Source of the DNA: JAUIGE01 sp045106685
GTDB lineage: Bacteria > Bacteroidota > Bacteroidia > J057
Assembly: GCA_045106685.1 (NCBI GenBank)
Contig: JBGCFB010000185.1
Location: 1 to 30,338 of the forward strand
DNA length: 30,338 nt
Reading direction: 5' to 3'
Every line of letters starts with the position of its first letter. Positions within the stretch are counted from its first letter, which is position 1. A program made the position numbers and the translations under genes. The notes beneath the pieces were generated by a model that made no database searches, was not told the DNA's origin, and was given only the letters and a program-made list of their open reading frames with translations. Positions 15,171 through 23,654 of the stretch are shown here, piece by piece.

Positions 15171-16094
15171 TTAACAATTTTCACATTCTTCCTGCAATTC
15201 AAACTCGGTACAAAAATTACCTACACCACATACGGGAATGACGTCAATAATTTCGTAGCACAATTCAAAATCACCTGGTCCGATCGAGCCATCAACGAAC
15301 ACCTTGAAGTTGATTTCATCTACAGTATAGATCATGCCACTCACCGGCGCATCTTCCAGGACCGCCGAGAACACCATAGGATCTGTAAGCAGCGGCGTGC
15401 CGGTAGTCACATATTCAAGGCCTGTTATATTGACTTCGATGGTTGAACCCGGGCTTAGCAATGCTTCGTCAAAGCGGAATTTAAAGAGAAGCTCAAGAGA
15501 GTCTTCTTCAGCAAAATAACAGTCCTTATGTCCTTCCCAGGTATTCCAGTGGGCTACTGATGTAGGGCAAGCGGTGGTTTGCCCGCCGCCTATCTGGATG
15601 TAACAATTCGGTGCTTTAACGCAAAGCTTCTGATAGCAGATGCCGCCGCCGTCTGCGGTGAGCACATCGAGGTCCATTTGAGCAAGTGAAGAAGCGTCAG
15701 AAGGAAAAGCCAGCTTACTCGCTGCGACACCGTTTTGATCGGGTATTTGCTCAAAGAAAACCTCGTCTCCAGTTATCGTTCCATCGCCATTCATATCATT
15801 GGAAAGTCTGACGCGAAGCTCACCAAAAGCAGGATCATAATCTGATAATGCTATTGAAATTCGATTATCATTTCGATCATCCAGTTTGAATGAAGGAGTT
15901 TCAGAGGTTGCAGCACTGCGCTGCCAGTCCAGGTTGTTTAGTTGTATTCCTTCAATACAAACACAGCCGTATTGGAGGCCTGCACATGCTTCGCCCTGGC
16001 GATCTTCGCCACAAGCTTCATCAATAACAGGACATCCGGCCATGACTAAACAAAGCACTACAAGACAGAGGTGGGGTATTATGTTCTTCATCAT
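15171..16094 (-). CDS. putative lipoprotein with EF-hand-like loop
   Basis: 307 aa. The N-terminus MMKNIIPHLCLVVLCLVMAGC is a lipoprotein-type signal with acceptor Cys21 (Met at -3 is slightly off the LAGC consensus). The mature protein has a Cys cluster (C28, C37, C44, C46), a perfect EF-hand-type loop DMNGDGTITGDE (100-111), and a Cys-rich end (CGVGNFC... ECENC). The middle (about 170-290) looks beta-rich, with phrases such as STIEVNITGLEYV. No enzymatic motif; family not recognised. It is divergent from a sigma factor gene, sharing a 132-bp promoter region with a symmetric motif, so it could be a target of that sigma factor (inference). It faces the repeat array at its 3' end. Confidence 0.78.
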   Translation of the reverse strand: MMKNIIPHLCLVVLCLVMAGCPVIDEACGEDRQGEACAGLQYGCVCIEGIQLNNLDWQRSAATSETPSFKLDDRNDNRISIALSDYDPAFGELRVRLSNDMNGDGTITGDEVFFEQIPDQNGVAASKLAFPSDASSLAQMDLDVLTADGGGICYQKLCVKAPNCYIQIGGGQTTACPTSVAHWNTWEGHKDCYFAEEDSLELLFKFRFDEALLSPGSTIEVNITGLEYVTTGTPLLTDPMVFSAVLEDAPVSGMIYTVDEINFKVFVDGSIGPGDFELCYEIIDVIPVCGVGNFCTEFELQEECENC

Positions 16095-16138
16095 AGAATA
16101 AGCGTATTAAGTCTAATGAGGTAGTGAACCCTTTCGAT

Positions 16139-16195
16139 AAAAGGTAATGCTTTTTTTGAAAGAAACTATTTTTTCGCATTCTTGAATTACCTTTT
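16139..16195. promoter_or_regulatory. divergent promoter region with matched ATTACCTTTT motifs
   Basis: AAAAGGTAAT (16139-16148) and ATTACCTTTT (16186-16195) are exact reverse complements separated by 37 bp. Each therefore reads ATTACCTTTT toward its own gene: 44 bp before the lipoprotein ATG on the minus strand and 31 bp before the sigma factor ATG on the plus strand. TACCTTTT is close to the TAnnTTTG -7 box, so these may be the two -7 elements, or a shared operator or sigma-specific motif. Confidence 0.5.
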
Positions 16196-16226
16196 TGTCC
16201 TACACATCACTTATTGATTGAAGCGA

Positions 16227-16823
16227 ATGTACACAGAAATCGAACTGACTGACATGCTAAAAAGTGATGAAATGGAGGATGTGAAAAATGCTCAGGTTTC
16301 GCTCTACGAGCGATATGCAGATAAAATCAGCAGCAAAGCGCGCTACAAAGGATTCCCGCAAGATGAAGCCAGTGATTTGGTTTGGGATGCTATTGAAGCT
16401 GTGACCTTGAGTTTGAGGAAAAAGCCTGAATTCTATCCTGAAAAGCTGGAAGCTTATGTCATGGGAACCGTCCGCATATTGCTCATTCACAAACATAAAG
16501 CACGAGTAAAAGAGCGCAATATGTGGTCTGAAAGCAATGTCTCTATGCCAGAAGTAGCGGTCTATCAACGGGATGACAGCATTTCAAAAACAGAGGCCAT
16601 CGAGCAATTTTGTCTACAAACGCTGAGCGAAAAGTGCCGGATGATTCTGAGTTATAAATATCTCCCTCATCTCGTAAATGAACTAAAACCACTCTCCTGG
16701 GATGCAATCGCGGAGAAGCTCGGCTATGCCAATAGTTCCTCCGTCAAAGTCGCATCCACCACATGCAAACGCAATCTCAAGGCTTGCCTTCAAGCTAAAT
16801 TCCCATCCATGTTTGAAGCCTAA
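16227..16823 (+). CDS. ECF-type RNA polymerase sigma factor
   Basis: 198 aa from the ATG at 16227; an in-frame TTG at 16218 would add three residues and is less likely. The N-terminal half carries a sigma-2-like helical region (LYERYADKISSKARYKGFPQ then DEASDLVWDAIEAVTLSL, the region 2.2-2.3 analogue of the DL(V/A)xD motif). The C-terminal half is sigma-4-like (LSEKCRMILSYKYL, then WDAIAEKLGYANSSSVKVAS and TCKRNLKACL), a helix-turn-helix for -35 recognition. It directs transcription of a dedicated regulon. The next gene starts 6 bp later and encodes a probable anti-sigma factor, so they form an operon. Confidence 0.88.
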   Translation: MYTEIELTDMLKSDEMEDVKNAQVSLYERYADKISSKARYKGFPQDEASDLVWDAIEAVTLSLRKKPEFYPEKLEAYVMGTVRILLIHKHKARVKERNMWSESNVSMPEVAVYQRDDSISKTEAIEQFCLQTLSEKCRMILSYKYLPHLVNELKPLSWDAIAEKLGYANSSSVKVASTTCKRNLKACLQAKFPSMFEA

Positions 16824-16829
16824 TCCATC

Positions 16830-17564
16830 ATGAACGACGCAGAATACATACAAGCATATCTAGACGGCACGCTAAAGGCCGATGAGGAAGCAGCGTTTAA
16901 GGAACGCCTGGAAGCTGATAAGGATTTTCGCAAAGGATATGAAGAAGCCAGGGCAATGGAAAACATCCTGTTGGATGTACAGGATTATAGCTTTGTAAAG
17001 CAAGCTGCCAGCATGGCAAGAAAAGAGGTTGAAGCAAATGAAAAGGCACCTGGCTCTTCAAATACACTACGCTGGTATCTGGGGATTGCAGCAAGCTTAC
17101 TGGTTTTGGTAGCGGCTTTATTCTTCATACTAAAATCGCCTCCTCCGATCGAACCTTGTACTTTATTTAATAAAAAACCAGAAATAGATCTACTGAGCGC
17201 TTCAAAGGGAGCTGAAAGCCCATTTGTATCCGTAATAGGAGAAGCCAGGGAAGCCTACATACTCAAAGATTACAGCACGGTCATCCAGTTACTCGATTCC
17301 ATTCCAACTAGCCAACAGCTATATCCATTGGCGATGCTGATGAAAGGGAATGCTCACATGGGTCTGTGCCAATCAGCAGATGCGATACCATTCTTAATCG
17401 CTGCATCTAGCGATCCCAAAGTCGCAGAACGCGCGCAGTGGTTCTTGGCACTTGCCTACATTGGAAACGGACAGCAAGCGGCAGCCCGCCCGATTCTTGA
17501 ACGCTATGCCGCAGGCAACTACCGAAAAGCAGAAGCCAAAGATTTACTGAAGCGTTTGCGCTAG
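16830..17564 (+). CDS. probable anti-sigma factor with periplasmic TPR-like domain
   Basis: 244 aa. The cytosolic N-terminus MNDAEYIQAYLDGTLKADEE...AFKERLEADKDFRKGYEE matches the Bacteroidota anti-sigma/membrane-TPR pattern ([YF]LDGxLxxxExxxFExxLxxDxxL). It lacks the zinc-binding HxxxCxxC of ZAS proteins. One transmembrane helix (about 82-101) follows, then a periplasmic part with TPR-like helices (SVIGEAREAYILKDYSTVIQ, PLAMLMKGNAHMGLCQSADA, AQWFLALAYIGNGQQAAARP). It would hold the sigma factor at the membrane and sense a periplasmic signal or partner. The assignment rests on architecture and operon position. Confidence 0.78.
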   Translation: MNDAEYIQAYLDGTLKADEEAAFKERLEADKDFRKGYEEARAMENILLDVQDYSFVKQAASMARKEVEANEKAPGSSNTLRWYLGIAASLLVLVAALFFILKSPPPIEPCTLFNKKPEIDLLSASKGAESPFVSVIGEAREAYILKDYSTVIQLLDSIPTSQQLYPLAMLMKGNAHMGLCQSADAIPFLIAASSDPKVAERAQWFLALAYIGNGQQAAARPILERYAAGNYRKAEAKDLLKRLR

Positions 17565-18100
17565 CATATCATTAATCATGGGGGTATTTGTCATGACGAA
17601 CGATTAACCATTCGCGATGCAGTGCTGGGTAGGCTTCAATAGAAAAGGCATGTGTTGTATGACATAGAGTTAGAGACAAGGGGCGCGTCTTTAGGTTGAA
17701 GACATCGAAACACTTAGCAAGGAATTAGATTCATGGTTTTGAATGATTAAAACCTGTTGCTAAAAGCTACAATGCTCCAGAGGAGCATAAGGTCGGCAGC
17801 ACTCGTTTTATGTGTTTAATACCGCTTCGGAGATGCGGAACATCCTGGGTCTCGCATCTCCGAAGCGAAAAATAAGGATATCATTATGAGCTACCAACCT
17901 GAAGCTCCTCCAGAGCTTTTCCTCCCAAAGGGAAGGATTTAGCTAAAACTGAGCACTATCAAACTTGCTTTACATGCCGACGTTTTTTACCCACTTGGCC
18001 TGAGAATCAAAAATATATTATCGCAAATTATATCGTTAACCCTACTACGTAGAGTACATGCCTTTTCTCTAAACAACATGGATCATATCGAGATTCTCAT
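17565..18100. other. 536-bp non-coding gap
   Basis: No open frame of gene length with plausible start and composition was found. It holds a 15-bp hairpin at 17823-17867 and short GC-rich words (GCTCCAGAGGAGC near 17772, CTCCTCCAGAGC near 17915) that resemble decayed intergenic repeats of Bacteroidota. The remainder (17940-18100) is AT-rich and featureless by eye. A small RNA cannot be excluded. Confidence 0.6.
17823..17867. repeat. perfect 15-bp-arm hairpin
   Basis: CGCTTCGGAGATGCG (17823-17837) is exactly complementary to CGCATCTCCGAAGCG (17853-17867), with a 15-nt loop. No T-run follows, and it stands about 260 bp after the anti-sigma gene, so it is not obviously that gene's terminator. 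Confidence 0.85.
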
Positions 18101-18148
18101 AAAAAACAAAAAGGGCCGCTTCGTATGAAGCGGCCCTTTTTGTTTTTT
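18101..18148 (-). terminator. strong bidirectional intrinsic terminator
   Basis: Arms of 22 bp pair perfectly (18101-18122 with 18127-18148) around a GTAT tetraloop. The GC-rich part GGGCCGCTTC/GAAGCGGCCC is flanked by an A-tract on the left and a T-tract on the right, so it can terminate from either side. It lies 12 bp after the stop of the 785-aa minus-strand gene and is the only textbook intrinsic terminator in the window. Confidence 0.95.
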
Positions 18149-18159
18149 ATGTCAATACC

Positions 18160-20517
18160 CTAGTTGCGAATCAAATCAGGCACACTGTTTAGGTCTACCT
18201 TTTCGACACCTTCACAATTGATATCAGCTTTGATCTCATACACAGCGCGTACAGGAAGTCCGCTACCGGTAGGCTCAAACTTCATATTTGCGATAATCGA
18301 AGGGAGGCTAAGCAACAGGTTCTGGTTGCTTACAGACAGGATGTTGTGCGCAAGCACACGACCCTGGCCATCGATAGTTACTTCAAATACTGACTGAGCA
18401 AGACCGCATACGCTTTTCTTCTTAAGCTCGTCTGCAATGAATTGCTTCATCGCAGTAGAACCACCTGCGTAAGTTGGTGTTATCATCTTAGGTCCACGAA
18501 CATTAACGTGCTGAGTTGGCTGGCCAGCCTCATCATATACAACGGCTCCGCCACCTTGATTAGGAAGTGGCTCAGAAACGGCCTGGAATGTTGAAGCTGA
18601 ATACTCCTCAAGACGATTAGGGTCGAGAAGATCTTCTACTTTCTTATACTTAGCAAAGTCTTTGTTAGCAGCGACAGACTTAAATTTTGAAGCTGAAGAC
18701 TTGCTAGCAGTGCGTTGAGTACTTGAATTGGTATTTCCTCCGCTTGTTCCTCCACCTCTGTTCACTAATGTGCCACCACCATTCTGCAACATCTGCATTT
18801 GCTGAGTAAGTAGAACAATTTGCTGGCGCAGCATTTCGAGTTGCGCGGTTGTTTCTCCTCCACCAGTAATTGGGTCATTAAGGCCTGCGACTGTTGTACC
18901 TGGAGCAGCATTACCACTTTCCAAATTCATTTTATCAATTGTAGCCTGAATCTCTAGTTTGCGCTGTTCACTTGCAGATTGTACTTCCGCATCTTTCATT
19001 TCTTTTTGTTGCTGTTTACGAACAAGCTCTTCCTCTTTACGCTCTAGTTCTGCCACAGCACGCTCCAAATCTGACTTCATACGCTCCATTTCGCGCATTT
19101 TTTCTTGTACTAAACGCTCCTGATCACGCTTATCCTGCTCTGCCTTACGGCGGGCTTCTTCAAGGCGATTCTGATCTTCACGCTCACGTGCTTCTGCCAC
19201 AGCAGCATCCGCTTCAAGGCGGCGCTTTTCTGCGTTAACGATATCGCGCTGAAGTCTTGCAAGACTGTTGCGTGAATCTTTTTCAGCACGCTCGATGTCA
19301 CGCATACGATTACGAAGCTCATCTGCTTCACGCTTTGCGCGATCGGCAGCAGCCTGGGCACGCTCAACAGCACTCATCTCGCGCTGTGGAGGCTCAGATC
19401 CTCTGTCACCACGATCAGCATAGCGGTCATCACGGTCATAAGAGCGATCTTCAAATCCGCCACCACGGCTTCCGCGGTCACGATCACTACGGCCACGGTC
19501 GCGATCTATAGATGAACGTCCGCGGTCTCTGTCGCGATCACGGTCATTACGATCTGCAGACGCACGGGCGTCACGCTCTGCACGGGCGATACGCTTTGCT
19601 TCTTCAGCAGCGGCGATCTTTGCTTCGCGAGCTTCTTTTTCTGCATCTGCTTTCTCCTGAGCAAGACGATTTTTCTCTTCGTCTGCTGCGGCTTTCTGAG
19701 CTGCTAGCTCATCCTTAAGCTTCTGAATCTCGGCATCCTGAGCTGCACGCTCTTTATTCGCCATGCTCAAAGCAGTTTCCATTTCTTTACGAGCAGCACT
19801 TTCGCCTGTGTTAGGAATACCAGTTGGATTACCAGTCGAAGTGCTTGCTATGTCGGTCTTAGGCTTGGTTCCCGGAGGAGTTGGAAGACCGCCTTCAGTT
19901 TTTTCTGTTTTAGTTTCTGCAGGAGTAGTCGCTGGTGTAGAAGCCACGGCTTCTTTTTCAACTGCTGGAGTAGCAGGGTCACCTGCAGGTACTTCAGGAG
20001 TACCAGAGGTTCCGGCAGCTGCACTCGCTGAGACTCCGGTTGAACTTGCATAATTCAAAGGAACACCATTGGCGTCGATCTTTTCATTATTAAAGATTTT
20101 TACCTGACTGTAAGCATTGTCACGACCGTCAGCACAATCGATAGAAGGCTTGATCTCGAAGTAAATAGATTTTGCTGCTGAAAAGCCTTTTGCGTTCCAC
20201 TTGATATTTTTGACAATATCCTGAACTGACTTAGCATAGCAGTCTGAATCTAAACCTGTGAGTGGCTTTACATTAAGCACGTAACCACTAGGATCGATTT
20301 TTACTTCCAAATACATACGAGCTGGTCCGCAACAAGTAGTCTGCGCTTCCAGCGTTTCGTAGATATAGGTTTTGACGGTATGCTTGTTGTCACTAAACGT
20401 GTACGTTTTAGGGTCAGCAAGCACTTTGGTGACGTCTACTGTCTGGGCTGGTACGATAGCCACGAGGCCCATCAGCAAGCTGCAAAACAGAAGAGACGTA
20501 CGAATAAGCTGATTCAT
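18160..20517 (-). CDS. exported coiled-coil protein with TonB_C-like domains at both ends
   Basis: 785 aa with a signal peptide (cut near VPAQ-25) and no other membrane segment, so periplasmic or secreted. Residues about 50-130 (CCGPARMYLEVKIDPSGYVLNV... IKWNAKG... SIYFEIKPSIDC) resemble a TonB C-terminal domain. Residues about 695-770 (CGLAQSVFEVTIDGQGRVLAHN... MKFEPTG... AVYEIKADINC) have the same plan, including bounding cysteines 64-66 residues apart (C62/C63 with C128, and C704 with C768) that could form disulfides. Between them lie a Pro/Thr/Ala-rich linker (160-240), a long Ala/Glu/Lys/Arg coiled coil (243-325), an Arg/Asp/Gly tract (322-375; repeats of RDRDRGRS) and a second coiled coil (380-535). 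A QM-rich helix (557-578) and a Gly/Asn/Ser linker follow. Monocistronic with a strong terminator. Function unknown. Confidence 0.82.
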   Translation of the reverse strand: MNQLIRTSLLFCSLLMGLVAIVPAQTVDVTKVLADPKTYTFSDNKHTVKTYIYETLEAQTTCCGPARMYLEVKIDPSGYVLNVKPLTGLDSDCYAKSVQDIVKNIKWNAKGFSAAKSIYFEIKPSIDCADGRDNAYSQVKIFNNEKIDANGVPLNYASSTGVSASAAAGTSGTPEVPAGDPATPAVEKEAVASTPATTPAETKTEKTEGGLPTPPGTKPKTDIASTSTGNPTGIPNTGESAARKEMETALSMANKERAAQDAEIQKLKDELAAQKAAADEEKNRLAQEKADAEKEAREAKIAAAEEAKRIARAERDARASADRNDRDRDRDRGRSSIDRDRGRSDRDRGSRGGGFEDRSYDRDDRYADRGDRGSEPPQREMSAVERAQAAADRAKREADELRNRMRDIERAEKDSRNSLARLQRDIVNAEKRRLEADAAVAEAREREDQNRLEEARRKAEQDKRDQERLVQEKMREMERMKSDLERAVAELERKEEELVRKQQQKEMKDAEVQSASEQRKLEIQATIDKMNLESGNAAPGTTVAGLNDPITGGGETTAQLEMLRQQIVLLTQQMQMLQNGGGTLVNRGGGTSGGNTNSSTQRTASKSSASKFKSVAANKDFAKYKKVEDLLDPNRLEEYSASTFQAVSEPLPNQGGGAVVYDEAGQPTQHVNVRGPKMITPTYAGGSTAMKQFIADELKKKSVCGLAQSVFEVTIDGQGRVLAHNILSVSNQNLLLSLPSIIANMKFEPTGSGLPVRAVYEIKADINCEGVEKVDLNSVPDLIRN

Positions 20518-20691
20518 ATGAAGGTTGTTGTAAACAATGTTATGCTTGGAATAACAAGCGGAATATATTGAAGTATATGTTCAGGTCACTAAAATAGACG
20601 TTTTTTTGGTTGATTAATAATTTTAGGATGAAGCAATGATCTAAAAGCAATGAGCGATGTCATTTCTCGCACGTTTCCATCCTATTTATCA

Positions 20692-21684
20692 TCATACCAA
20701 AAGCGGCACTTCCATAACCTCGATCTGGTCAAAAATGTCATATATTTCGTTTAAATCATCGGATTTAACGAGTTTTAAGCGGGTTTCTTTAAAATGAGGA
20801 ATCCCCTTAAAGTAGTTTGTATAGTGTCGGCGCATCTCTCTGATTGCCACGATCTCTGGTTTCCAATCAACAGACATTTCCAGATGTCTCCGACATACTC
20901 TCACCTTTTCAGCAAGGGAAGGTTTAGGAAGGTGTTCACCCGTTTTGAAGAAATGCTTAATCTCTCTGAAAATCCAGGGATTTCCTATTGAAGCACGGCC
21001 GATCATAGCACCTTTGATATTTGGATATCGCTCACGCATTTCCAAGGCTTTTTCGGGAGAGTTCACATCACCATTGCCAAAAATCGGGATTTCAATATCA
21101 GGATGAGATGCCATTTCGTGAATAGGGTCCCAATTTGCGACACCTTTATACATCTGAGCACGCGTGCGTCCGTGAACGGTAAGCGCTTTGATGCCTGCGT
21201 CTTGTAGGCGCAGGCCTACTTCGGTAAGTCGGATGGTACTCTCGTCCCAGCCCAAGCGGGTCTTGACTGTCACAGGTAATGATGTCGCTTCTACCACCTC
21301 GCGGGTGAGTCGCTCCATTTTATCGATATCCCTCAAAATACCAGCACCAGAGCCCTTGCAAGCGACCTTCTTCACAGGACAGCCATAGTTTATATCCAGT
21401 ATCTCTGGCTCGACTGACTCTACAATGCGTGCAGTTTTCTGCATCGACTCAATATTATTGCCGAAAATCTGAATGCCTACAGGGCGCTCTTCGTCATAAA
21501 TGTCCAGCTTTTGAACACTTGTTTCTGCATCACGAATCAAACCTTCAGAAGATATAAATTCAGTGTACACAACATCTGCTCCCAGCTCTTTGCACAAAGC
21601 GCGAAAAGGAGGATCACTGACATCCTCCATAGGAGCCAGCAATAGTGGATAATCACCCAGTTCGATATGATCGATTTTTACCAT
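20692..21684 (-). CDS. dusB: tRNA-dihydrouridine synthase (DusB-like)
   Basis: 330 aa, a typical Dus length. This FMN enzyme reduces specific uridines in the tRNA D-loop using NADPH. The N-terminal TIM barrel begins LLLAPMEDVSDPPFRALC (14-31) and has the active-site motif LDINYGCPVKKVACKGSGAGIL (C102 as proton donor). Then come VTVKTRLGWD, ALTVHGRTRAQMYKG and the FMN phosphate motifs IPIFGNGDV and GAMIGRASIGNPWIF. The C-terminal helical domain (ends HFKETRLKLVKSDDL) binds tRNA. The overall pattern is closest to DusB; the subgroup letter is less certain than the family. Stand-alone gene. Confidence 0.93.
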   Translation of the reverse strand: MVKIDHIELGDYPLLLAPMEDVSDPPFRALCKELGADVVYTEFISSEGLIRDAETSVQKLDIYDEERPVGIQIFGNNIESMQKTARIVESVEPEILDINYGCPVKKVACKGSGAGILRDIDKMERLTREVVEATSLPVTVKTRLGWDESTIRLTEVGLRLQDAGIKALTVHGRTRAQMYKGVANWDPIHEMASHPDIEIPIFGNGDVNSPEKALEMRERYPNIKGAMIGRASIGNPWIFREIKHFFKTGEHLPKPSLAEKVRVCRRHLEMSVDWKPEIVAIREMRRHYTNYFKGIPHFKETRLKLVKSDDLNEIYDIFDQIEVMEVPLLV

Positions 21685-21786
21685 TTCGATGCTTTTATCA
21701 ATATAGCGTTTTCCTAAAAAATCTGATGCTTACTTTATCCGCCTCTAATCTTATACGTTTGAGAATTACCGTAAAATGAGTGAAAG

Positions 21787-21833
21787 AGGAGTAGAGATAC
21801 TCTCTACTACATCAGAGATACGAAATCAGATTT
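21787..21833. repeat. family F repeat copy with small hairpin
   Basis: GTAGAGA-TAC-TCTCTAC forms a 7-bp hairpin (21791-21807), followed by ATCAGAGATACGAAATCAGA (21811-21830). The latter shares words with 14283-14305 and 8706-8744. It lies in the 283-bp gap between the divergent dus and CPBP genes, where no other gene was seen. Confidence 0.65.
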
Positions 21834-21967
21834 TTCAGGAAACCTCTACTTGTCAATATTAGTTAGACGCTCAAAAGTAGCTATTTCCATAAGTGTCTCC
21901 AGACTTTTTTTGAATAAGCTGACTCCACACCATGCAAAAAAGCTAACTTCGCGCAAAAATAAGCAAT

Positions 21968-22849
21968 TTGAGTTTCTTTCAACCCATTCAAGAAGTATGC
22001 AAAAAAAGCCCAATCGCAGTATTGGTACTTGCCTTTGCGCTTTTTTTTATTGGACAACTGTTTGTTCAATTGGCAGCAGTGATTTGGGGGCTTGTAATTG
22101 AGGGTGAAGCGGGAGCGGTCCAGGCAGCCCTTGCCTCTCCTGAGAGCATGCTAGCCTCCAGTGAAGTTATTCGCTTTTCGCACATCACCAGCCAAATATT
22201 CAGCTGGGGATTTGCAGCGATAATGGGTGGATTCATTTTGGGAAATGTCCAGCAAGAACTGGGAATGAGTCAACGCGGCCCCTGGTACTATTGGGTACTG
22301 GCTCCTATAGCAATCCTGCTCGCCGCTCCAGTGGCACAGGCCATGATTATCAGCCCTGAGTGGCAGGGATTCCCAGGAATGGAAAGCATTATAGAAGCAG
22401 CTCGCAGTATGGAAGACCGCTCTCAAGAAGCGATCACAGGCATGCTTAGACTTCAGGGAACAGGGAATTTCATGTTAAATGTTGTGGCTTTTGCAGTAGC
22501 TCCGGCTATTTGTGAAGAGCTTTTCTTTCGTGGCTTGATCCAACGCAATTTACTGCGCGGCATGTCTCCTTTGAAGGCCATCTTTCTGACTGCCTTTCTG
22601 TTCAGTTTGCTCCATCTGGCTTTGTTTGGATTCTTTGCACGCCTCTTTTTGGGTTTTGTACTTGGTTTGCTTGCATGGCGCAGCAAGAGTATCTGGCCAG
22701 CAATTCTGGGGCATTTTACCTTTAACTTTCTTACCGTTCTAAGCATACATAATGGCTGGGACGAACAGTTGACTGCTTTTCCTTTTTGGATCATCGCCTT
22801 GTGTGGTCTGGGTTTGGCAGGACTATTTTTTTTGATAAAAGATGAGTAA
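21968..22849 (+). CDS. CPBP family intramembrane metalloprotease
   Basis: 293 aa. The only start that keeps the first transmembrane helix is the TTG at 21968; a stop codon lies upstream in frame and the first internal ATG is about 60 codons in, after that helix. Several transmembrane segments are evident (about 15-40, 75-92, 107-127, 170-180, 203-222, 224-237, 270-289). Abi/CAAX-protease motifs are EELFFRG (183-189, EExxxR), LLHLALF with H216, and HFTFN (H249, N253). These ligate the metal of CPBP glutamic proteases related to Rce1. In bacteria members process membrane peptides or confer bacteriocin immunity; the substrate here is unknown. It overlaps cdsA by 8 bp, so the two are co-translated. 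Confidence 0.9.
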   Translation: MSFFQPIQEVCKKSPIAVLVLAFALFFIGQLFVQLAAVIWGLVIEGEAGAVQAALASPESMLASSEVIRFSHITSQIFSWGFAAIMGGFILGNVQQELGMSQRGPWYYWVLAPIAILLAAPVAQAMIISPEWQGFPGMESIIEAARSMEDRSQEAITGMLRLQGTGNFMLNVVAFAVAPAICEELFFRGLIQRNLLRGMSPLKAIFLTAFLFSLLHLALFGFFARLFLGFVLGLLAWRSKSIWPAILGHFTFNFLTVLSIHNGWDEQLTAFPFWIIALCGLGLAGLFFLIKDE

Positions 22850-23654
22850 TCTATTAAGACGTGCCTTGACTGCGCTGATCGCAGGATCGGTTGCTATAGC
22901 AGCGATTGTGTGGTCATCCTATGGGATGTGGCTATTTGGCCTGATCGTCTCCATGGCAGGAGTTTGGGAATTTTGGAATATGAGCGATAGTCCCAAGCAG
23001 TATCGCTGGCCCGCTGTCATCGTCGGCGTACTCGTGTGGGTGAGTATCGCCCTTGAGTATGCAGGCATGCTTCCATCAGGCACCTTTTGGTACGGCTATC
23101 TACTGATCGTACCGATGCTGGGACTTCTATTGCTCTACCAAGCCGACGAAGAACGACCCATCGAACGGTTAGGCGAACTTGTACTCGCTTTTGCTTATGC
23201 ACATATTCCTTTGGTGCTATTCTACCTAATCGCACATAGCGGTGATGGATATAATTTCCGCATACCTATAGGGCTTTTAATTATCACCTGGGCATTGGAT
23301 GTAGGGGCCTTTTTTGCAGGAAAATGGTTTGGAAAAAAGCCTTTGTTTAAGCGAATATCTCCTAAAAAAACCTGGGCTGGCAGTATTGGTGGCACCATTA
23401 TTTGCCTAGCGATCGCAGCTTCATTCCAGTTCTGGCCTGAGATGCAAAACGGCGTAAGTCTGCCCTGGATAGCGAGCGGCATGATCATTGCCCTGTTTGG
23501 GCAGTGGGGCGACCTGATCGAATCCATGTTTAAGCGTAGCAGCAAACGTAAGGATTCAGGCAGCATTCTCCCGGGCCACGGTGGCATGCTCGACAGGTTC
23601 GACTCTATGTATATTACAATGCCGCTTTTATATATTCTTTTTTCAATACTTTAA
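22842..23654 (+). CDS. cdsA: phosphatidate cytidylyltransferase
   Basis: 270 aa integral membrane enzyme converting phosphatidic acid and CTP to CDP-diacylglycerol, the precursor of phospholipids. It has several transmembrane helices, the cytosolic motif RISPKKTWAGSIGG (171-184), and a full CdsA signature at 228-254 (SMFKRSSKRKDSGSILPGHG, then GMLDRFD) with the Mg-binding acidic residues. The ATG at 22842 overlaps the end of the CPBP gene, so expression is coupled to it. No psd or pssA gene follows. Confidence 0.96.
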   Translation: MSNLLRRALTALIAGSVAIAAIVWSSYGMWLFGLIVSMAGVWEFWNMSDSPKQYRWPAVIVGVLVWVSIALEYAGMLPSGTFWYGYLLIVPMLGLLLLYQADEERPIERLGELVLAFAYAHIPLVLFYLIAHSGDGYNFRIPIGLLIITWALDVGAFFAGKWFGKKPLFKRISPKKTWAGSIGGTIICLAIAASFQFWPEMQNGVSLPWIASGMIIALFGQWGDLIESMFKRSSKRKDSGSILPGHGGMLDRFDSMYITMPLLYILFSIL

